A stretch of DNA of 64,000 bases, from assembly GCA_016648135.1 (NCBI GenBank), contig JADDOH010023662.1, forward strand, positions 62,001 to 126,000, read 5' to 3'. This document shows, one piece after another, positions 22,201 through 35,600 of the stretch; position 1 is the stretch's first letter, and every line of letters starts with the position of its first letter. The notes under the pieces are model-generated. The model was not told the origin of the DNA and made no database searches. It was given only the letters and a program-made list of their open reading frames with translations. The translations under genes and the position numbers were made by a program. The stretch comes from Agrypnia vestita. Its lineage: Eukaryota > Arthropoda > Insecta > Trichoptera > Phryganeidae.

Positions 22201-23507
22201 GTATAAAAAAAATGTTAAAATAAAATTATAAATTACAAAGTTTTTTTTATTTCACTACTTGAATTAGAACTATGTACATATACTCACTAGTGGCATATAC
22301 TCACCGGGCATGAACTTACGTTATGCTGCTGATATCCATGGTTTAAAAGTGCAATGGGCTGGCGGTGAAATATTAGTGAATGAACCAGCTCAGTGAGCCA
22401 GATCTTTTTGTTGGGCGATTGCTGGATCTTAATCCTTTCAATTTGCTCTTCAGCTCAAATTGTCTAGTGAAAGTGCGGAAACCACTCGACTCTCATCCGC
22501 TTAATTTGAGCGAAAGAGTGGCGAGTGCTCAGCGCTCAACTTGAGCAAAAGAGTGACGAGCACAGACAGTCGAAAATTGAACTGTGGCGTGGCACAGTGG
22601 GCACAGATCATCTGCTAAATCTTACTGAATATGCATTGAATACGTGAATCTTCTATACCTCTACAACTCAATGTCAGTCTGTCTGTTCTCTATACAAACC
22701 TACACCATTCGTTGGAGACAAGCTCTAACTTCAATTGGTACATACTTGTATGGGTTAGATTTTGCAAAATACATCTGCAACTTTATTTTTCATTTGTAAA
22801 TCCTTCCGCTAGATGGTTCTAGAGAACACATTAACATGGGTACTTTGAATTATTTGGGAAATTTTTTAATTGAATTTAGGATCAGGGCTCGGTAATAAAA
22901 AAATTTATTGTCGTACATTTACAATGTGTGTAATTATCGAATTATGAGAAATTAAAAGATTATTCAATATTACCATATTCTCAGAATGAGATTGTTATTT
23001 TCCAACCATGACCTAAGCCTGCAACTTAGAATGTGTATGGTTCGATGTTATATTTTTGGCGTTCTCTTATATATAGGGTGGAGCATATCGTAATATTCCT
23101 GGGTGGATAGAGTGACGAATATTGAAGTCCTCTGGCATACGGAAAAACTCTGAGGAGTGCTGTGGACTATCAAGACAAGAAATCACGACTGAGTTGTTCT
23201 GTGCGGCGGTAAATAAAGTTGTAATTGCCAGAATGACCTCCGACAGCAGATGGCATCTTAAGAAGAAGAATTACCATGTTATACTTTGCCCTCCGCCAGT
23301 GCTCATTAGTATAACTAACACCACTTACAGAGGCCACGAAATCATCTTGCTTTTTTGCTAAATGAAATATTATTTTTATATGTCTCATTTTTATTTAAAA
23401 TGAGTTTCTTTAAATTAAAATCAACACCATTATTGCTGCGTCTTAATATGATTTTTTTTTCCGCAAAAATAATAAAAATACCTGTTATGCATTTAGAAAT
23501 CATAATA
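19209..23507. other. Mucolipin 3' flank and gene-poor AT-rich sequence
   Basis: The first few hundred bases are likely mucolipin 3' UTR; further AATAAA sites occur downstream (for example near 20729). A minus-strand frame at 21182-21376 would encode a short Cys-containing peptide (GLCNLDPKCQTHCINSLENS) but has no upstream ATG to supply a signal peptide. At 23060-23370 there is compositionally different sequence that looks like an unclassified transposon piece. Nothing else was recognised. Confidence 0.5.
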
Positions 23508-24791
23508 TTAGGTCCTTACATATGAAATTGGCGTTTTGCCGTACTGGCAAATTTGATCTCAAATATCTTCTCTTTGGTTAAGAATTCCAAATCCAAATTT
23601 ATACAGCTATTTACTCATGTATTTGTGTTTTGAAAATTATAATTCATTTGTTTTTTCCTCAATTGTTTTTTTCTTTGCGTCACTCAGTTTACAAAATGAA
23701 AAACTTGAAATATCGCGTTATTTACGAGTACGAGTTCCACCGTGGCACCAGTGCTGCAGAAACGGCTCGAAGGATTAATGATGTGTATGGCGACGGTGCC
23801 GCAAAAAAAAACACAGTGCGTTTTTGGTTCCAACGTTTTCGTTCTGGAAATTTCGACCTGCAGAACAAGCCCCGTGGACGGCAGGAGACCAAAGTTGATA
23901 ATGAAGAATTGAAGGCTATTGTGGAAGCGGATCCATCGCAAACCACATCCGAGTTAGTTGCAGGCTGCGGTGTTAGTGATAAAACTGTTTTAATCCACTT
24001 GAAGCAAATTGGTAAGGTGAAAAAGCTTGAAGGTGGGTACCTCACGAATTGAGTGAAGCAAATCAACAAACGCGCGTTGACTGCTGCGTTGCATTACTCA
24101 ACCGGCACAATAATGAAGGGATTTTAAATCGAATCATTACCTGTGATGAAAAGTGGATCCTGTACGACAATCGGAAGCGCTCATCGCAATGGCTGAACCC
24201 TGCCGAACCAGCCAAACCATGCCCCAAGCGAAAATTGACTCAAAAAAAGTTACTTGTGAGCGTTTGGTGGACTAGTGCTGGTGTCGTTCACTACAGCTTT
24301 CTTAAATCTGGCCAGACGATTACGGCAGATGTCTATTGTCAGCAACTGCAAACCATGATGAAAAGCTAGCTGCTAAACAACCGAGGCTGGTTAATCGCTC
24401 TAGGCCACTGTTGCTTCATGATAACGCTAGACCACACACTGCACAACAGACGGCTACCAAATTAGAGGAGCTTCAATTGGAATGTCTAAGACATCCACCG
24501 TACTCTCCGGACCTTGCCCCAACAGATTACCATTTTTTTCGAAATTTGGATAACTTCTTGCAAAGGAAAAAATTCAACTCCGATGGGGCAGTCCAAACCG
24601 CCTTCAAAGATTTTATTGATTCCCGTCCGAATGGTTTTTTTAGTAAAGGGATCGATGAACTACCTATGAGATGGCAAAAGTGCATAGATAGCAATGGTAC
24701 ATACTTTGATTAAATAAATATATTATAATAAAAAAAAATCGGCTTTATGTTCCTCCCATACTAAACGCCAATTTCATATGTAAGGACCTAA
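23508..24791 (+). mobile_element. mariner element M2
   Basis: Same family as M1 and M3: ends TTAGGTCCTTACATATGAAA and inverse, TA on both flanks (23506-23507, 24792-24793), 1,284 bp. Near-identical to the other copies by eye, indicating a recent burst. Confidence 0.95.
23696..24713 (+). pseudogene. mariner transposase relic (M2), two frameshifts
   Basis: Opens MKNLKYRVIYEYEFHRG and closes with the native C-terminus SNGTYFD and stop at 24711-24713. Two single-base deletions break it: one in LKQIGKVKKLE|R at about 24030 and one after QTMM at about 24359. All three catalytic aspartate blocks (TCDEKW, HDNARPH, SPDLAPTDYH) remain readable. There is no nonsense mutation at the sites hit in M1 or M3. 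Confidence 0.93.
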
Positions 24792-26587
24792 TATACAAAT
24801 CATTATGGTTTACAATATTATGCATATTGTGCAAATAGACATACTGGCAATATTAATATTACTATCTATTAGTTTACATATTGCATGTATATTTACAATG
24901 CAAATGTATTATAACAGCAGGTCCTGATTGTTTGGTGACAAAGATTAATCACACACTTGAGATGATGCAATATTTATGCTTAAGATACGACGAGTTCCAC
25001 TTTGGCCACTACATTATTAAAATATTGTGTATGGGATGCAAAAGTTCTTCGTTTTAAGCCTGGATATCCATTAGATATGGTGTATGCAAGTAGTACCTGA
25101 ATATGTTGAGGTGCCACTAATGTGGGACAGACGCTCATTGCTTCTCACTTTAGGCGTACTTTTGGGATTCCCTGACGGACTGGTTACATCCTCAAGTCCA
25201 TAGTCCATTGGTCACCGCGTGGATGTATGAGAAGCATGGGTGGGAGAAGCTATGTCGGTCCATGCCTTACGATGGTTGTATTGCGCCATTACCAACCGAC
25301 CAACAGTATGGTACGCAAAAGTTGATGTTGCTATTTTCTTAATGAAAATGTCTTCCGAAAAATAAAATAAATTTTTTAACCTCGAAAGTTTTTTGTTCAA
25401 TCAAAATGAGAAAACGCAAATTAGTTTCATCAAATCAAAATGCTAATGTACTTTGAAAAATATAAAGTACTTGCCGGTCTACCGAGACAAAGGTTAATCC
25501 CCCATCTTCTTGTTCATGATGCAAGTGTTTGACCACCGGACCAAATGCCAATGATAAAAGCATGTGAAATATTCTAAAATGAGACTTAAAATAAACGGTA
25601 ATCTGATGGATTACATAACGTTAGGGCTGTTTTAGTACTAGTGAATAATTAATTTATTTTCATTAATGTTCAATATTTTTTTGGTTGTCCCAATCACGTA
25701 TGTGTAAATCAGTATGTGTATATATATAAATCAGTTTGGTTGTCCCAATCACGTATGTGTAAATCAGTATGTGTAAAATAAGAAAAATGTTTTTTTTTTA
25801 TATAATAGAAAATTAATTCAATGGTTTTCCTGTTAAATGGGTAGGTTGGGAAATTAAGGCTATACAAACCTAGAGCACAATTATATGATGAGCACAATTA
25901 CAATTTGTGGAATTTGACGATGAAAGTTTTGTGATTGCTGCTTGCCCCTTTGTGAATTTTGGATGGTGAGATGTTATGTTAGCTGAAATGTATAATTTCA
26001 ATTAATTTCACTTTTCAAGAAACTAAGCGTTAATGAACGTTGCCCAGATTTGTGTAAATAATCTCCTAACTTATCCATTCAATAACAAAGAACACTGTGG
26101 TTTCTATGAAAATGATAAAAATATGATGTTTATTTTTAATATTATAGTATAACCTTAACATACTTGTCTTTAAATATTTCTACACCTACATACATATTTC
26201 ATTGCATGTACCTATGTGTCATGTTTTTAAAAATACAGTTACCTACCACACCTGACATTCTTCTGTTCCATACACAAGTTCATGGGATTGTAAAAATTTG
26301 ATAAAAACGAAAATCAAATAATGTGTTATCATGTGTGTAAAATATTATGTCAACTTAAATAATAAAAAATAAAAAAACAACCTCCGAATAGAAAATCTCA
26401 ACAATCCCAGAATGAGGACTACATAAGGTCGAATGAGGCACATCCGTTTTATGCTGTTAAAGAGTTACTTGACCGAAAAAAGAGGAATGATTTAGGTTAC
26501 AATGGTTTGTGATGAGTGATTTACACTAAAGTTCCAGATTGAAATGAAAGATGTATGTAGAAGAAAGAAGAAAAACAACAATCTTAA
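24792..26587. other. No gene seen
   Basis: AT-rich. The only clear structure is a short tandem duplication at 25681-25775. Confidence 0.5.
25681..25775. repeat. Tandem repeat, period 55, about 1.7 copies
   Basis: TTGGTTGTCCCAATCACGTA followed by TGTGTAAATCAGTATGTGTA occurs at 25681 and again at 25736. Confidence 0.9.
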
Positions 26588-27897
26588 CCCTTAACCACTT
26601 ACCATACGTCTCACAGACCCCGTCGAATTGATAATCGTGAATATTTTTGCGCCCAAGTTTTGTACTAACTTGTTAGTTCCTGTACCTTTTCCCCGCGCCC
26701 CTAAGTGTCGCGCAAACGTTCATACATGCGTGTGTTTGCTTCAGGTGAGTAAAAAACTATCGCAGGAGTTCTGAGAGACCTATGGTAGGTGGTTACGTAA
26801 TTTTTTTTAATTGTGTTTTTTTATGGTTTTCGTTTAAAATGGCTCTTAGTGACAATAATATCGAGCGGTGTTTGGAACACGATCTGCCAAGATCATGTTG
26901 GGCTAGATCATGAATTGGAAAAAGTTGTGCATCTGATTCCGAATAACGAAGAGCCAACTGTACTAGGTGATAAAGAAAATTCTCCATCCCAACATCATTT
27001 GTCTTCAATTTTACGTGGAAACGAAGAGTTTTCATCTGAAGATGATGATCTGAAATTCGATGGAGACCGTGGAAGAAGAATTATTTTGAAAGGAATTACT
27101 TTTGTTGGTCATCTGCCCCACCGTTTTTACATTGAGAACTTTGCAGCATAATATAGTGCAGGGAAGAGAAGATAAAAAACCAGCATATCAGAGTGAGCTT
27201 AATTCTTTGTCTTGTTCACTGGATATTTAGCAGCATTCTTTTAATGACGAATTCAATGTGAAATTGCAACGTGTGAAATTGCAATAATGTGAAATTCAAC
27301 GTATCCTCCACAGAAACGTGACCACTTCATCAGCAGTTCCATGTAGCAGCAGTGCTGAAGAAAGGTGGGCGGTTCGTAAAAACTGTTCAACTTGCAAATA
27401 CACAAAGAAACGCAATACACAATGAATGTAAAGCACCAATTTGCCTTGAATGCTCAAACAAACTGTGTTTTCGCTGACGTGAAAAACTATAAATTTAGAG
27501 CCTGCAATTTTATTTAATTTGTGATTTTATGGAGAATTTTTATTTTTTTCTACGTTTGTTAATTATTCAAAATTAAAAACAAAGTAGTTAGAAGTTCCTA
27601 TACTAACTACATGATAATTTTTGTGGATCTCATTTTCCAAATATATTAATTAGTTTGTAAGCCTGAAATAAGAGGTATTGACAATTATTTATGGTTAAAA
27701 GAAAAAAATGCTGATTTTCATATTCTTCTATTTCATTTTCTTCTAATTAAGAGTTTAATATGTTCCTCAATAGGATTTTAATTAAAAACAAAACCATTCT
27801 TTACTAAACTTAACCACTGTGAATTATTTTATTCGGGAATCCCACAGACGTATGACAGGTGGTTGTGTAACAAAAATATGTGGTAGGTGGTTAAGGG
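26588..27897 (+). mobile_element. piggyBac-family transposon relic, TTAA-flanked
   Basis: Ends CCCTTAACCACTTACCATAC and the inverse of CCCTTAACCACCTACCACAT, with TTAA directly outside both (26584-26587, 27898-27901), the piggyBac hallmark. Inside, about 26839-27150 holds a transposase N-terminus (MALSDNNIERCLEHD frame, then the acidic DHELEKVVHLIPNNEEPTVL frame), frameshifted. About 27370-27470 holds the C-terminal Cys-rich domain (CSTCKYTKKRN, then KCKAPICLECSNKLCF) with stops. The catalytic core is deleted. 1,310 bp. Confidence 0.88.
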
Positions 27898-28104
27898 TTA
27901 ATTTTCACAAGGTTTCAAGTTATGCTAGTGATTTTTAAAAATGTACACAATAAAGGCACATTCCAGAAGAAAATGTTCGTGTTAGTGTTTCACAAAACTT
28001 GATACGGATTTAAAAAAATTATTGTTATGTACAAAAAACAAACAAATTTAAAATAATGAAGAACAGGTGAGTGCATAGATTCTAATAAGCAGCGTAGGAG
28101 TGCA

Positions 28105-30330
28105 TATTTTTTTAAATTTGTTTATTTTGGGAATCTCAACAGTATACAATTTATTATAATAATACATAACGTATTGGGTAATTCGTAGACCAATTATAGA
28201 GATCCACGGTATACCGTGTTATATATATATTCCATAGAATGTTAAGTCAAGCAATAAAGAGAACATATATTAAATAGAGGGATAGGAGTGGGAGTTAGAG
28301 GGGAAGTGGAGTGAGGTGTATGGGATTGTGGCTGAGTGGAGTGCGTGTGTATTCTGTGCATGACGTTGTACACAGATATGGGGGTATGTGTAAAGAGTGA
28401 TGAGAGTTTGGCTGTGGTGTGTGTATGATGATGGTCGGCCTCAGTTAATCCGGTGAAGATATAGAAACTAGTAATATAATATAAGCGGTTTAAATACGAT
28501 TTTTAAGAGCTGAGATGTTGGTATTAAATATATCAATGTCATTGAAGTGGTCATTGTATGCTTTGCATGTTCGCTGGATGAATGAGTTCTGTGCATAAGA
28601 GGTTCTGCTTATGGGTACATGGAAGAGCACGGACTGTCGGGTTCGCCTTGATGGAGCGTGGAGAGAAACCAGCTCCAATTGGCTGGGACAGTCAATATGT
28701 CCCTGAAGTACCTTGAAAAGTAGTATTTGATCAGCTCGTGCTCTTCTATGTTCCAGGGTTCTCATGTTATAGAAATCCATTGCTTCCATATATGAGTCGA
28801 AATACATGCCGGATTTACCATTGAGGCGACGCAAAAACCTGTTCTGAATTTGTTCTATTCTCGCAATGTATGTTGTCTGTTGTGGATTCCAGGCCTGAGA
28901 TGCATACTCCAAGTGACTGCAAACGTAGGAATAATATAAAATTTTTAATGAGTGAGGATTTTTGAATTGTTTGCAGGTTCGAAGTATGAATCCCAGCATA
29001 CTGTAGGCTTTGGAGATAATATGGTCAAAGTGCGCTTTAAAAATAAGTTTACTGTCGAGAATTATTCCGAGGTCTTTTAATTCGCATTTGTTTTCTAGTT
29101 GAGCGTTGTGTATTGAGTAGGCAAACTGAATGTTATTGGTTTTCTTGGAAAATGTCATTTGAAAGCATTTTTTTGCGTTAAGAAGAAGTTTGTTTATATG
29201 ACAGTAGGCAGAAACGCGGTTAAGATCTTCTTGAATTTTTCGGCGATCGTCTAGGGAGTTCATTTTTGTGAAAATCTTCATATCATCCGCATAAAGTAGG
29301 AAATTAGCGAAATGAAAGCAGTTTTGTATGTCATTTATATAGATTATATAGAGAACAGAACATTTATATAGAGAACAGTAATGGACCCAGTAAACTCCCT
29401 TGAGGGACTCCAGAGGAGATGCGAGCCCAGTCAGATTTAAGACGCGATGACAACTGCTTGGTTTCTGTTGATAATGTAGGAAATAAGCCACCTTAGTAGG
29501 TCACCGTGGATTCCTATTTTTATCAGTTTATCAGCTAAAATGTCATGATCGACTTTGTCAAATGCTTTACTGTAGTCTGTGTATATGGCATCGGTTTGCG
29601 CTCGTTGATCCATTGAGGATAGCGCGTACTGCGTGAAGGTTAGTAGATTGGTGACAGTGGATCTTCCCGCGAAGAATCCGTTGTTGGGGATTATTTTGCT
29701 TATATAGACTGCATTTTGAGATTGGTCTGTAGTTATTTACGTCATTTTTTTGACCAGATTTAAAAATAGGGGTTATGTGTGCATTTTTCCATTGATCCGG
29801 GAAGGTACCTTCATTAAGGGATTTAATAAAAAGTAAACAGAGTGGATGGACGATACTGGAAGAGCATGCATGTACGAACGAGGGGGGAATACCGTCAGGC
29901 CCTGCGCCTTTATTCAAATCTAAACTATTTATATGATCTTGTAAAACGGTTGGGTTTATCGAAATTTGTTTAATGTCAGCCGGGCCAAAGTCGACTATAG
30001 AGGGTGGGTGTGCCCCTGAGGTATTTTGAGTAAATACGGATTTAAAGTATTGTGAGAATAGGTTGCAAATATCTTGTCCATTCACTGAGGTTTGGTTAAG
30101 GTATATGACTTTATTTGGAATAGTTGATGATTCATTTTTTGATTTCGCGTATGACCAAAATTGTTTAGGGTTCGATGTTATTGCATTTTCTATTCTTTGG
30201 ATATAATTACTGTAATGTGACTTTGACAATCTTTTCAGCCTGGTCCTCAACAGGGAAAAAGTTTCGTAATCAATTGGGTTTTTGTACAATTTGAATTTTT
30301 TAAAAATATTTGTATTTTTCCTTGCATATT
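28105..30330 (-). mobile_element. 5'-truncated LINE with broken reverse transcriptase
   Basis: On the minus strand the RT runs from LKRLSKSHYSNYIQRIENAI through GAGPDGIPPSFVHACSSSI and ITPIFKSGQKNDVNNYRPIS (to about 29700). It then continues in shifted frames through TDYSKAFDKVDHDILADKLI and SSGVPQGSLLGPLLF to the catalytic FLLYADDMKIF and the thumb/C-terminal part, stopping at 28490. At least two frame changes and a small duplication (ATTTATATAGAGAACAG, near 29335-29375) break it. The 3' UTR continues to an A-rich end near 28105. No endonuclease domain remains. Group: jockey/CR1-like, tentative. Confidence 0.9.
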
Positions 30331-32665
30331 TTTATTAGAGATGGCGTGTACCATGGGGATACTTATTAGACCAAATATATTTGAATGGTATATGTGCTTC
30401 GATTAATTTTCCAAGAATATCATAGAATAGAGATGTTGCATTTAAGTTTAGATAATATTTTACACATAAACATTATTTAATTGTGATGGATTCATTTAAA
30501 ATTTTTACAGACCTGTGAAAGTATAAAGTATGTGTACCTATGGAACAGGAGAATGTCACAAGTATGGTAGATAACTGCATTTAAAGCATGGTCTAGAGTT
30601 ATTTTTTTACTATAAGTTTTTTTCATAGAATATGTAAGACAAATCAAACAACAATGTTAATGAATAAATAGGATATTTATTTCAAAGAAACAATAATTCT
30701 TATATTTATTGACTTAATTCAATAAACAGGATCGTAAAATTCACAATGATGTGAACACAAGAACAAGAATGAGAGTCATAATTTATCTGGATGCGAAAGA
30801 TAAATTGTGTGAAAAATGTATAATTTTACTTCTCTATACATACAACACTATATAGATGCCTCCTTTAAAGTCATGGTTTTACTGCATTAAATTATATTTT
30901 TTTAATGAAAACTTAGCCTTTATTCAGCAGAATTTGAGGAATTTATATTTTTTATAGCTCTTAACATGAATTAACACACCTTTATACATAATAATAATAA
31001 TAAAAAGTACAGAGTTTGTAAAGGTCATATTATTTGAAATGTTGCCATTAAAACACATTTTGTGTATTTACCCAGACTTACAATAAATGTACTGTATCAA
31101 ATAACATGCCTAATAACACATCTAAGGAATTAATTTGATAGTCTTAAATCATATGAATCCATATACGAGTCTTTATTAACAAATTTTACTATTTATAAAT
31201 ATTTAAAAGCTGTAAGGTATTAAATTCTAACATTCTCATATACTTTGCACATTGACAGCCTCTCAAAAATCTTAATACATATTTGCTCCAATGCATTTTA
31301 AAAAAAATATCACAAACTTTCAATTCTTACATATCAAAATGCTTGGCATTATTTATACACAGTAAAACTTAAATACAAATTCTTCTATAAAATACAATAC
31401 TTAACGCTATAAGCATTACTTACTCTACAATATCTGAAAGTAATATTAATAAATAAATGTTGAAAAGTTAATTTTAATAACTCTTCCTAGAAAACATTTG
31501 GATAATCTAAATAAATACAATAATTTTACTGGAAATTGTTTTAAATTTGTTTCTAGATATTGTAAAAATATTGACTTATTTCAGTGATAATAATAAATCT
31601 CCCAATAAAGTTTATATATATTTTTAAATAAATTACTCAGTTTTACCTGTAGTTATAAAATTAATGCATGAAAATGAATTTAGTCCTTTTAAAAAAACAA
31701 ATTAAACTGAACAAATAGGTACATAATTATAATACAGTTTCTTTTATACACTTAACTAATGTGAAAAATATAGGTCCAGATAATATATCTTAAGTGTCTG
31801 ATGAAATGATGATATTTGCAAAAATGACTTTTTTTAATCAGTTCATCTCTTATTTATTAAATTTGATATAGCTGAACAGTTCAGGTGGCCATGTGATTAG
31901 TTTTTGTCAATAAAGGGAACAAAATCTGAAATTGCAAGGATTTGAAATTATAATTTTCCGTGCAATACATATTTAAAAAAATCATAGCAAGTTCGCTGTA
32001 ACTTTGTGGACTGATTGTGTATATAATTTGTGGTGTATATAATATAGTTTTTAATTTTATAGAAATTTTATAGGGAAAATGAAACTATTACAGTAGCGAT
32101 CGGCTTCAGTAATTCAAAAAATTAATAATCCTTGGCTAGAACATATTATATCCGCTTGTTCCAAACATTTGATATGGATAGAGTTAGTATTTTTCAATTC
32201 ATTTTGGGCCAAAAATTCATAGCATTTGTTATGTAAAGTCACAGACACACACATACACCAATCAACTCACTTATTGTAATGTAAATTAATGTATTTAATT
32301 TTCTTATAAATAGCCTCTAAAAAATTGAGAATGCACAAACTATACTTTTGAATTAATCGATTACACAAAACCATAAATTATATTACATTATTTGTAACTG
32401 GCAAGCTCTTGCAAACACGTAACATTAATCATATGCCAATCGCGTGTCCGCTTACTAAAAGCATTTATTTCAGTGAAATATGAAGATGGATAGATTGTGA
32501 ATAATAATAAGGATGTGGTGTGAATTTCTCACATTTGAACATACCAAGTAGCACAATACTTCTAATGATTTAGTTTGATATGACAAAATCAGTTTAGTTT
32601 GAAAGAATATTTTCCACAAATCGTAATATTTACAATATTTTATAAAGACCAGATACATGAGGATA
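30331..32665. other. AT-rich interval; probable 3' UTR of the sugar transporter at its right end
   Basis: No coding signal. The sequence just left of 32666 should be 3' UTR of the minus-strand transporter; reverse-strand AATAAA sites occur (for example near 32463), but I cannot say which is used. Confidence 0.45.
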
Positions 32666-35600
32666 TTACTTTTTCAGGGTTGGTGCTTCACCTCCGAGCA
32701 ATTCTTGAATTTCTTCATTACTTTTTCCCTTTGTTTCAGGAACGAAAAAAAATACAAATGGTACACTAGCAAATGAACAAGCAGCAAAGAACCAAAATGC
32801 TCCATCATCTCCCAATCCGTTTCGCATGTCTAGAAAAATAGTAGTGATGATGAAAGCTAGAAGCCAATTAAGTGTTCCACCAGTGGAACTAATAAATGCC
32901 TTAATATCGGGTGTGCTCAGTTCACTGGCAACCATCCACGGTATGGGGCCAAAACCCAGAGAAAAGCTGATAATGAATACGCATAACGAGACCAGTGGAA
33001 GCCATGATAAATTTGCCACAAGTTCGGTGTCTGAGCTGTATCTTTTGATGTTGAAGAAAACTCCGAGAGCTATCCCACAAACTAACATCATAAATCCAGA
33101 AAAAAGAAGCAACATCTTTCGTCCCAGTTTATCCACAACCACTGTGGAAACTAGTGTTGCAGCTACTTGCACAACACCAATTATAATAGAAGAAACTTTA
33201 CTTGAAATATCTGCACCCGAGGACTCGAAAATTTCTTCGGTGTTAAACAAAACAGCATTGATACCAGAAAACTGCTGGAAGAACATAATACAGTAGCAAA
33301 TGATAAGAGCCCTAATAGCCGGTTTTCTGGAAAAGGATTCTCTGAATGACAAAGGGTTGGAACGAGAGTCTTCGTATTTTCTTAAAATATTTTGCAATTC
33401 AGTCTCTACATCAGTACTACCTCTCAATTTGGTTAACGAGGACTTGGCTTCGTCCCGACGGTCACGTGAAATAAGAAAATATGGGGTTTCGGGCATAAAA
33501 AAGAAAATGACCCCAAAAATAATTGGAACTGCCAAACATATTATATTAAATACCAAGAGAGGCACATAACTACCAATAGCATATGCAAAAAGTATACCTA
33601 CAGTTATCATCAGCTGGAAAAAACTTCCTAAGGTACCACGAATAGAATCTTCCGCAATTTCACTTGTATACGTGGGAGCTGTGACACAGAAAGCTCCGCC
33701 CGCAAGACCAACTATAAATCTGCCAACCATTAACATTGGAACATTTACAGCTGTGATCAAAAATATCCAACCAATTACAAAAGGTATAACCAATAATAAC
33801 ATAGTAAATTTTCTTCCAAGTTTATCCATTATAAATCCTACTGGAATACAAATAAACGCTGCTCCCAGGGTCGCCAATGAACCGATCCAAGCAGACTCAC
33901 TTTCGGATACGGTGAATCCATATTCTCCATCCTTTAGCCTAGGTGTTGCGGGAGCAGACCAGCCGAGGACTGTGCCAGTTGCAAGGGCACCCAAAGTAGC
34001 TGAAATAATAAACAAATACAATTGGCATTATTAATCTTCGTAAAATTTATTTTTATTTATAATTTTGTTAAAGTATTAAAATATATGACACTGATGGTTT
34101 TGCAGACTTCTCCTTTGCAAGCGGAGAATAAAATTAAAACTAGAAATGTCATAACTTCATCAATAATTTCACATAAATACCAATAAACTAATCAATCAGC
34201 TTGAAGGAATACAACGCAAACTATGTAAATGCATCGCCTATCGTACACGATCACCAGGAGATATTGAGAACGTATATAACAGATTTAGAATCAGCAAACT
34301 AATCACTCGAAGACAATTGTCTGACCTGACCTTCTTCTACAAATCTGTCAACGGACAGATACTCGCCCGAGATCCTGGAACAATTTGGCATTATCACTGC
34401 TAGGCCGGATCTAAGAGTGTGTAGATTGTTAGAAACCACTAAATCCACAAAAAGTTACGTGTACAATGGCCCAAGAAATAGGATTGCCAATCTGGTGAAT
34501 AGCCACTGTGTTGATATCAACTTCTTCGATGAATCATACGTCTCATTCTCATCAGCGGCAAAAAGATTGTTATCACAGTATTAAAATTACCCTCAACCCT
34601 ATATGATTATATGTTGTTACTATGCTAGTATTGTTTTTTATGTATGTGCAATTTTTCTAATCCATTCATTTAAGTCTATTATTTTTGTAAAATCAATGTA
34701 TATAGCCGATTGGCGTATAAATAAATAAATAATAATGCATATACAACGTCCAATTCTGTGTCACTGGGAATCCAAGACTTTAGATCACATTAATATTTGT
34801 ACTATTTTAAGTATAAGCTAAGCTTCACTTGGGCTATGAATATAGGAATAACTTAGCGGTCTCCCAAGATACATGCATACAAAATATTCAAATAAAATAA
34901 AATGTTTTATTACAAGTTATCACCGACATTAGTAATTATTACTTGGCAAGGCTATCATCATCGCTTTGTTTTATTGTAATTATTGCGCCTTTTAAATGAT
35001 TTCTTGAAATATAAAAAAATATGTAAATTTTTCAATAAATTAATAAAGTTTTTTTCAGGAGTTTTATGATTTTTGCAAATTTTCAAAAAAAAGTTTCAAA
35101 ATTATTTCTGGTACCTTGAATTTCGAATTATAGGGGTTGTGCATAATTGGAAATGTTTTATTAGGTTCCTTAAATTATTTCGAATTAACGAGGTTCTATT
35201 GCAGTTGTGTTATTTAAAACAAATTAGATATATCTAATAGAAAATATATAGAAAAAAATCTATTTATCAAAAAAATATTGAATGGGACCTAGATACAAAT
35301 TTGGAACATCTTCAATTCTGTGCAACCGAATAATTTTTTTTAGATGAATTTTTTCAGTACATTTTTTCTACTATAATAATGATTGAACATCCTGTGATGT
35401 GTGCATACAAAATGTTTTGTCGGAGGCTCCCCGATCTAGATGTGTCACAAAACTAGGTTAAAAATACAATGCAAAAAATCTTGTTACATTTACAAGAGGA
35501 GCAGGCGGACTGTAACATACAAATCATTATGGGTATTTAGTATTTTCATAGGCATGAATGAGAAAGAAATGTATAGAACAATCATACTCTATGCAGAAGT